In this document: in pieces, positions 24,337 through 28,775 of the stretch | Numbering within the stretch: the first letter of the stretch is position 1 | Layout: each line of letters starts with the position of its first letter | NCBI GenBank assembly: GCA_016285815.1 | Contig: JAEERN010000002.1 | Location: forward strand, 1-28,775 | Length of the DNA: 28,775 nucleotides | Direction of reading: 5' to 3' | From: Clostridiales bacterium | GTDB taxonomy: Bacteria; Bacillota; Clostridia; Oscillospirales; QAMX01 | Position numbers and translations under genes: made by a program | The notes under the pieces: model-generated | What the model was told of the DNA's origin: nothing | Seen by the model: only the letters and a program-made list of their open reading frames with translations | Database searches by the model: none

Positions 24337-25971
24337 TCACGACTGGTTCTGCTCGGCCACGAGGCTTTCGCCCACGTACTTGCGGCGCAGCGCGGGCTTT
24401 TCGATCTTGCCCGTGGCGTTGCGCGGCACCTCGGCGAAGAGGATCTTTCGGGGGCGCTTATAGCGCGGCAGGCCCAGACAGAAGGCGTTGATGTCGTCCT
24501 CGGTGCAGACCGCGCCGGGCACCGGCTCGACGATGGCCGCCGCGATCTCGCCCAGACGGCGGTCCGGCAGGCCGATGACGGCCACGTCGCTGACCAGCGG
24601 ACAGCCCCGGATGAAGTTTTCGATCTGGACCGGATAGAGGTTCTCGCCGCCGGTGATGATGACGTCCTTCTTGCGGTCCACCAGATAGATGAAGCCCTCT
24701 TCGTCCTCCTCCGCCATGTCGCCGGTGAACAGCCACCCGTCCCGCAGGCATTTTTCCGTGGCCTCCGGGTCGTTGTAATAGCACACCATGACGCCGGGGC
24801 CCTTGACGCACAGCTCGCCGATGGTCCCCTGGGGGACGGGGTTCCCGTCCTCGTCCACGATTCGGGTCTGCCAGCCGAAGCCCGCCTTGCCGATGGCCGG
24901 GATCTTGCGGATGTTCTCGATCCCCAGATGCACGCAGCCGGGCCCGATGGATTCGCTGAGCCCGTAGTTGGTGTCGTAGTCGTGGTGGGGGAAATACTCT
25001 TTCCAGTGGCGGATCAGGCTCTGGGGCACGGGCGAGGCGCCGATGTGCATCAGCCGCCAGGCGCTGAGGTCGTAGTCGTCGGGGGAGAGGCGGTGGGTGT
25101 CGAAGGCGTCGAGGATGTCCTGGGCCCACGGAACCAGCAGCCAGACGATGGTGCAGTGCTCGCGGGAGGCCGCGTCCAGGATGACCTCCGGCTTGGTGCC
25201 CTTGAGGATCACCGCGCGCGAGCCGGTCAGCAGGCTTCCGAACCAGTGCATCTTCGCGCCGGTGTGGTACAGCGGCGGGATGCAGAGGAAGACGTCGTCG
25301 TGGGTCTGGCCGTGGTGCGCCTGTTCCACCTTGCAGGAGTGGACCAGCGCCCGGTGGCGGTGCAGGATGGCCTTGGGAAAGCCGGTAGAGCCCGAGGAAA
25401 AGTAGATGGCGGCCTCGTCGTCGTCCGAAAGCAGGATGGGCGGCTTGGTGCTGGAGCAGTCGGCCGTCATCTCGGCATAGCTGTCCGCAAAGCTGGGACA
25501 GTTGGCGCCGGCGTAGATCAGCAGGCGGTTGCGGCTGATCTTTTCGGCGATCTCTTCCACGCGGCCGATGAATTCCGGCCCGAAGATCAGCGCGTCGGAC
25601 TCGCTGAGAGTCAGGCAGTAGTCGATCTCGTCGGAAGAGAAGCGGTAGTTCAGCGGGACCACCACGGCGCCGGTCTTGAGGATCCCGAAATAGATGGGCA
25701 GCCACTCGATGCAGTTCATCAGCAGCACGGCCACCTTGTCCCCCCGGCCGATGCCGCGGGACAGCAGGGCGTTGGCCAGACGGTTCGCCTTTTCGTCGAA
25801 GACGGTCCAGGTGATCTCGCGGCGGTAATAGCTGGTGTGGCTGGGCTCGACCAGCTCGTACTCGCGCCACGTGAGACGGCGGGTCTCCTTCAGCTCGGGA
25901 TTGATCTCGGTCAGGGCGATCTCGTTCCCGTACAGGCGCGCGTTGTTTTCCAGAATGTCGGTGATGGGCAT
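24337..25971 (-). CDS. AMP-forming acyl-CoA synthetase-like ligase
   Basis: 544 residues, class I adenylate-forming fold. Motifs: YFSSGSTGFPKA (190-201, ATP phosphate), NYGLSES, LFTGDMAEEDEEGF, RKKDVIITGGENLYP (hinge) and the C-terminal Lys521 in NATGKIEK. It activates a carboxylic acid as acyl-AMP and probably passes it to CoA. Residues about 37-55 (EYELVEPSHTSYYRR) are an extra segment before the usual start of the core domain; I recall it from related clostridial ligases, which is memory and not a search. The ATG at 25971 follows GGGAGG. It is a single-gene unit with an unusually structured leader. Fatty, aromatic or bile acids are possible substrates; none can be assigned. Confidence 0.9.
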   Translation of the reverse strand: MPITDILENNARLYGNEIALTEINPELKETRRLTWREYELVEPSHTSYYRREITWTVFDEKANRLANALLSRGIGRGDKVAVLLMNCIEWLPIYFGILKTGAVVVPLNYRFSSDEIDYCLTLSESDALIFGPEFIGRVEEIAEKISRNRLLIYAGANCPSFADSYAEMTADCSSTKPPILLSDDDEAAIYFSSGSTGFPKAILHRHRALVHSCKVEQAHHGQTHDDVFLCIPPLYHTGAKMHWFGSLLTGSRAVILKGTKPEVILDAASREHCTIVWLLVPWAQDILDAFDTHRLSPDDYDLSAWRLMHIGASPVPQSLIRHWKEYFPHHDYDTNYGLSESIGPGCVHLGIENIRKIPAIGKAGFGWQTRIVDEDGNPVPQGTIGELCVKGPGVMVCYYNDPEATEKCLRDGWLFTGDMAEEDEEGFIYLVDRKKDVIITGGENLYPVQIENFIRGCPLVSDVAVIGLPDRRLGEIAAAIVEPVPGAVCTEDDINAFCLGLPRYKRPRKILFAEVPRNATGKIEKPALRRKYVGESLVAEQNQS

Positions 25972-25999
25972 GAGGCGTACCTCCCTGTCAAAAAGATTC

Positions 26000-26025
26000 G
26001 GCCGCGGCCCTGTCGGGCCGCGGCC
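26000..26025 (-). promoter_or_regulatory. 11-bp perfect hairpin in the ligase leader
   Basis: GGCCGCGGCCC and GGGCCGCGGCC pair around a 4-nt loop. On the minus strand it is followed by GAATC and then five Ts (25994-25990), just before the ribosome site. It may act as an attenuator-type terminator, or it may hide or expose the start of the ligase. Confidence 0.5.
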
Positions 26026-26056
26026 GTCGCGTACAGAAGTTTACGATCCCGTACCG

Positions 26057-26137
26057 TCAAGCCCAACCCAACAGACCTCGCCGCGCGGCGAGGGTCGAAT
26101 AGGAGTAGGCGCTGTACAGTACGATTGACACCATCAT
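26057..26137 (-). CDS. Possible 26-residue leader peptide upstream of the ligase
   Basis: An ATG-ATG start at 26137 opens 26 codons with three Tyr and four Ser in the first half (LYSAYSYST), then two Arg (AARR), ending in GWA and TGA. GGAG lies 13 nt in front, somewhat distant. It sits inside the roughly 195-nt leader between the strong promoter at 26174-26203 and the ligase. Its codons 16-21 form a perfect hairpin (26076-26093). A leader peptide controlling a downstream hairpin is plausible; a chance open frame is the alternative, as 26 codons is short for GC-rich DNA. Confidence 0.35.
   Translation of the reverse strand: MMVSIVLYSAYSYSTLAARRGLLGWA
26076..26093 (-). promoter_or_regulatory. 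Hairpin inside the possible leader peptide
   Basis: CCTCGCC and GGCGAGG pair perfectly around a GCGC loop. Together with the hairpin at 26000-26025 it gives the leader two stable structures. Confidence 0.5.
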
Positions 26138-26173
26138 GGTCGGATCGACGCTCCATTTTCAGAAATCAAAAAG

Positions 26174-26203
26174 AGTATACCACGGCGGCGGCGGGATTGT
26201 CAA
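26174..26203 (-). promoter_or_regulatory. SigA-type promoter of the ligase transcript
   Basis: TTGACA (26203-26198), an 18-bp spacer and TATACT (26179-26174) on the minus strand. It begins just 46 bp after the end of rpe and leaves a leader of about 195 nt before the ligase. Confidence 0.85.
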
Positions 26204-26248
26204 GGAAAAAAGCAAAAATCTGCAGAAAAATGTTGGAACGATACCGGC

Positions 26249-26893
26249 TCAGCCCCGCAGGGCGGCGACGACCGCGGCGGGATCGTCCGCGCGGAAGACG
26301 GCGCTTCCCGCCACCAGAACGTCTGCTCCGGCGGCGATGATCGCCCGGCAGTTGTCCGGCGTGACGCCGCCGTCCACCTCCAGCAGGATCTCCCGGCCGC
26401 ATGCGGCGATCTTTTCCCGGACCCGGCGCAGCTTGTCCAGGGTGGACGGGATGAATTTCTGACCGCCGAAGCCGGGGTTGACGGACATACAGAGGATCAG
26501 GTCCGCGTCGTCCAGGATATAGTCCAGGACCTCCGGCCCTGTGGCGGGGTTCAGCGCCACGCCCGCCAGACAGCCGCAGGCGCGGATCTGCTGCAGCGTC
26601 CGGTGCAGGTGGACGCAGGCCTCGGCGTGGACCGTCAGAATCCGGGCGCCGCTTTCGGCAAAGGCCTCGACGTAGCGGCCCGGCTCGGTGATCATCAGGT
26701 GCACGTCCAGCGGCAGGGAGGTCCGGCGGTGAAGGTCGCGGACCGTGCTCATGCCGAAGGAGAGGTTGGGCACGAAGACGCCGTCCATCACGTCGCAGTG
26801 CACGAAGTCGGCGCCGGCCTCGGCCAGCAGCCGGACGGCGGAGGCGAAGTCGGCGAAGTCCGCCGCCAGGATGGAAGGAGCGATGTGGATCAT
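26249..26893 (-). CDS. rpe: Ribulose-phosphate 3-epimerase
   Basis: 214 residues, normal length, TIM barrel. Metal and catalytic residues are in place: His32 and Asp34 (HCDVMDG), His65 (DVHLM) and Asp174 (EVDGG), with MSVNPGFGGQKF (136-147) as phosphate-side signature. It interconverts ribulose 5-phosphate and xylulose 5-phosphate. GGAGG precedes the ATG. It lies 39 bp after the DapA-like gene in one operon, opposite a xylulokinase-like gene whose product, xylulose 5-phosphate, is its substrate. A related hexulose or allulose epimerase cannot be fully excluded, but the motifs favour Rpe. Confidence 0.95.
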   Translation of the reverse strand: MIHIAPSILAADFADFASAVRLLAEAGADFVHCDVMDGVFVPNLSFGMSTVRDLHRRTSLPLDVHLMITEPGRYVEAFAESGARILTVHAEACVHLHRTLQQIRACGCLAGVALNPATGPEVLDYILDDADLILCMSVNPGFGGQKFIPSTLDKLRRVREKIAACGREILLEVDGGVTPDNCRAIIAAGADVLVAGSAVFRADDPAAVVAALRG

Positions 26894-26932
26894 GGGAAGA
26901 CCTCCGGATCGGGGTGGATCGCGGGACGGGGC

Positions 26933-27871
26933 TTACAGCGCGACGCCGAAGTCCAGCCCCAGCCGGTCCATATAGTCGCGGTAGAGGGCGCGAAGCTGCT
27001 GCAGCTCCGTGAAGAACGCGGGAACGTACTTGTCGCGGTCCACGGCGCGGGAAAGATCGCTCATCTCCGGGAAGAAGGCCATCTTCAGGTACTTCTTCGC
27101 GCTGACGGGGTACATGCGCCCCTCGACGCAGGAGACGATGCCGAGGAAATCCGCCAGCTTTTCGGCGGTCTCCGGCTGGGAGGCGAAGTTTTTGCACAGC
27201 CAGGCGTAGGCCTCCGGATGATAGTTGGCCATGACGCCGGAAAAGCCCGAGGCACCGGCCCGCAGCGTGATCAGCAGCTGGGAGCAGTTGGCGTTGAAGA
27301 CCTTGACCACGCCGCGGCCGGCTTCGATCTTCGCCTTGACCTTTTCCGCGTCGCAGCAGGTGTCCTTCATGAAGGAGAAGCGGCCCGTGTCGGCCATGTG
27401 AGCGATGACGCGCGGCGTCAGCACCCGCTTGTAGGGGTGGGGGCACTCGTAACAGCCGAAGGTGATGCTCTTGTCGGCGCGGGCCAGAAGCGCGTCCAGC
27501 CGGTCGATGAGCACGTCGTCGCTCTCGTCGGCGGCGGCCAGCCGGTTGGGGATCAGCACGATGCTGTCCGCGCCGGTGGCGGCCATCATCTCGATCTGGC
27601 GAAGCTGGCCGTCCGGATCGTCGGCGGTGTGGCCCGAGGCGACGACGCCGACGCGGCCGTTGACCTGGCGGATGATGAACGAGGCGAGCTCGCGTTTCTC
27701 CTCGTCGCTGAGGAAGAACATCTCCGACGACTGGCAGACGGCAAAGATGCCGGCCACGCCGCGTTCGATATACCATTCGACCAGCTTTTCCACATGGGCA
27801 TAGTCGATCTTGTTGTCCTCGGTATAGGGGGTGATCATGGTGGGCCAAACGCCCGGGGCGATCTGTTTCAT
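26933..27871 (-). CDS. DapA/NanA-family aldolase or dehydratase
   Basis: 312 residues, class I aldolase fold. Lys169 (SFMKDT) is the Schiff-base lysine and Tyr141 (CYECPHP) the catalytic tyrosine. The usual TTGE substrate motif is QSSE (47-50), so this is not standard lysine-pathway DapA. Relatives include sialic acid lyase and dehydratases or aldolases of 2-keto-3-deoxy sugar acids; with rpe and a xylulokinase-like gene beside it, a sugar-acid substrate is likely. It starts at ATG 27871 behind GGGAG and has its own promoter (27916-27944). Confidence 0.88.
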   Translation of the reverse strand: MKQIAPGVWPTMITPYTEDNKIDYAHVEKLVEWYIERGVAGIFAVCQSSEMFFLSDEEKRELASFIIRQVNGRVGVVASGHTADDPDGQLRQIEMMAATGADSIVLIPNRLAAADESDDVLIDRLDALLARADKSITFGCYECPHPYKRVLTPRVIAHMADTGRFSFMKDTCCDAEKVKAKIEAGRGVVKVFNANCSQLLITLRAGASGFSGVMANYHPEAYAWLCKNFASQPETAEKLADFLGIVSCVEGRMYPVSAKKYLKMAFFPEMSDLSRAVDRDKYVPAFFTELQQLRALYRDYMDRLGLDFGVAL

Positions 27872-27915
27872 CGATAGTCAGCTCCCGTCTTCAGATTGGA
27901 TTTCTCATCCCGTCC

Positions 27916-27944
27916 ATTATACACCCCTTCCGGCCGATCCGCAA
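27916..27944 (-). promoter_or_regulatory. Promoter of the DapA-like/rpe operon
   Basis: TTGCGG (27944-27939), a 17-bp spacer and a perfect TATAAT (27921-27916) on the minus strand. Confidence 0.78.
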
Positions 27945-27956
27945 GCCCGAAAGGCC

Positions 27957-28024
27957 CCCGGGCGCAAATTCTTTTCCGCCCGGGAAGCGGGGAGGAACGG
28001 GAAAAGCGGCGAAACCGCCGCTTT
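27957..28024. promoter_or_regulatory. Two inverted repeats between divergent promoters
   Basis: CCCGGGCG (27957-27964) pairs with CGCCCGGG (27977-27984) over 12 nt, and AAAGCGGCG (28003-28011) pairs with CGCCGCTTT (28016-28024) over 4 nt. Both lie between the two divergent -35 boxes, outside both predicted transcripts, so they are better explained as regulator-binding sites than as terminators. Confidence 0.45.
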
Positions 28025-28038
28025 GTCCGGGACGAGGC

Positions 28039-28067
28039 TTGCCATCGGCCGGGCGGAGTGGTATAAT
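28039..28067 (+). promoter_or_regulatory. Promoter of the xylulokinase-like gene
   Basis: TTGCCA (28039-28044), a 17-bp spacer and a perfect TATAAT (28062-28067), 45 bp before the start codon. Confidence 0.85.
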
Positions 28068-28112
28068 ATCAAATATCGAAAGAAAAGGCCGCCTGCGGGC
28101 GCGGAGGGCAAT

Positions 28113-28775
28113 ATGGCGTATCTGTTGGGGATCGATATCGGAACGTCCGGCACCAAGAGCGTGCTGTTCGACGAGGCGGGCTCCGCCGTGGCCTCGGCGA
28201 CGGAGGAGTATCCGCTGTACCAGCCGAAGAACGGCTGGGCGGAGCAGCGGCCGGAGGACTGGTGGCAGGCGGTGGTGAAAAGCGTTTCCGCCGTCATGGC
28301 GGCCTCGGGCGTCGACCCGAAGGCGGTGGCCGGCGTCGGTCTGTCCGGCCAGATGCACGGGCTGGTGATGCTGGACCGGGCGGGGAACGTGCTGCGCCCG
28401 GCGATCCTCTGGTGCGACCAGCGCACCGGCGAGGAGTGCGCGCTGATGGACGAGCTGGTGGGCCGCGAGCGGCTCATGGCCGTCACGGCGAATCCGGCCA
28501 TGACGGGCTTCACCGCGGCCAAGCTGCTGTGGGTCCGGCGCCATGAGCCCGAGCTGTTCGAAAAGTGCGACCGGGTGCTGCTGCCCAAGGACTATATCCG
28601 CTATCGCCTGACCGGCGAGTTCGCCGCGGAGGTCTCCGACGGCAGCGGGATGCAGCTGATGGACGTGGCCGGGCGGTGCTGGAGCCGGGAGATCATCTCG
28701 GCGCTGGGGTTCGACGCGGACTGGTTCGCGCCGCTGCACGAGTCCGTCGAGGTGACCGGCGCGGTGACCGGCGCG
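28113..28775 (+). CDS. xylB: Xylulokinase-like FGGY sugar kinase, cut by the window end
   Basis: The first 221 residues are present; a full protein would have about 490-500. The ATG at 28113 follows GGAGGG. GIDIGTSGTKS (6-16) is the ATP phosphate motif, and GVGLSGQMHGLV with LRPAILWCDQRT matches the substrate region of xylulokinases; KDYIRYRLTGEFAAEVSDGS is also typical. It phosphorylates a ketopentose such as D-xylulose. The divergent rpe supports a pentose role. Another FGGY specificity is possible, because the second half is missing. Confidence 0.85.
   Translation, partial: MAYLLGIDIGTSGTKSVLFDEAGSAVASATEEYPLYQPKNGWAEQRPEDWWQAVVKSVSAVMAASGVDPKAVAGVGLSGQMHGLVMLDRAGNVLRPAILWCDQRTGEECALMDELVGRERLMAVTANPAMTGFTAAKLLWVRRHEPELFEKCDRVLLPKDYIRYRLTGEFAAEVSDGSGMQLMDVAGRCWSREIISALGFDADWFAPLHESVEVTGAVTGA

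Noticed and set aside
25972..26248. T-box or known riboswitch in the ligase leader
   Set aside because: I found no T-box sequence or riboswitch core; only two simple hairpins and a short ORF.
26204..26248. Intrinsic terminator after rpe
   Set aside because: The minus strand is T-rich here, but I see no convincing stem before the T runs.

Overview
The window (about 28.8 kb, high GC) most likely comes from a spore-forming, high-GC Clostridia-type Firmicute, probably a gut anaerobe. Evidence: an alpha/beta small acid-soluble spore protein behind a SigG-like promoter, a long-form ribosome hibernation factor, RlmH, a DUF975 membrane protein, several VanW-domain proteins with Thr/Pro/Glu-rich tails, GGAGG-type ribosome sites, and SigA-like promoters next to U-tract terminators. 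No rRNA, tRNA, transposase, integrase or CRISPR array was seen. Every gap between genes is shorter than 300 bp, the longest being 277 bp.

Layout. (1) 3-1661 (+): 3' part of a phage-like repeat protein, closed by a bidirectional terminator. (2) 1832-6509 (-): a tightly coupled operon of PAPS-dependent sulfotransferase, CysD, fused CysN-CysC and a short-chain dehydrogenase; it makes activated sulfate and transfers it to an unknown acceptor. (3) 6640-8396 (-): an OmpR-type two-component system. (4) 8446-9738 (-): a tandem class II aldolase-fold protein whose second half has lost its metal ligands. (5) 9971-11544 (-): two overlapping amidohydrolase-fold genes, one with intact metal ligands and one with none. 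Divergent from these is (6) 11721-12884 (+): a DegT-family PLP enzyme. (7) 13049-14012 (+): spore protein and hibernation factor. (8) 14086-16821 (+): a sugar cassette of GH4 glycosidase, BadF/GlcNAc-kinase-like kinase and YhcH-family protein. (9) 16996-24176 (+): three consecutive VanW paralogues, a DUF975 membrane protein and rlmH. (10) 24337-25971 (-): an acyl-CoA-synthetase-like ligase behind a roughly 195-nt leader carrying a possible 26-codon ORF and two hairpins. (11) 26249-27871 (-): a DapA/NanA-type aldolase with ribulose-phosphate 3-epimerase. Divergent from it is (12) 28113 onward (+): the start of a xylulokinase-like FGGY kinase.

The most notable parts are the sulfation operon, which is unusual for a Firmicute and carries no sulfate-reduction genes, the two neighbouring active-plus-degenerate enzyme pairings, the VanW triplet with recombining tail repeats, and the structured leader in front of the ligase. 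Functions come from motifs read by eye; no database search was run.
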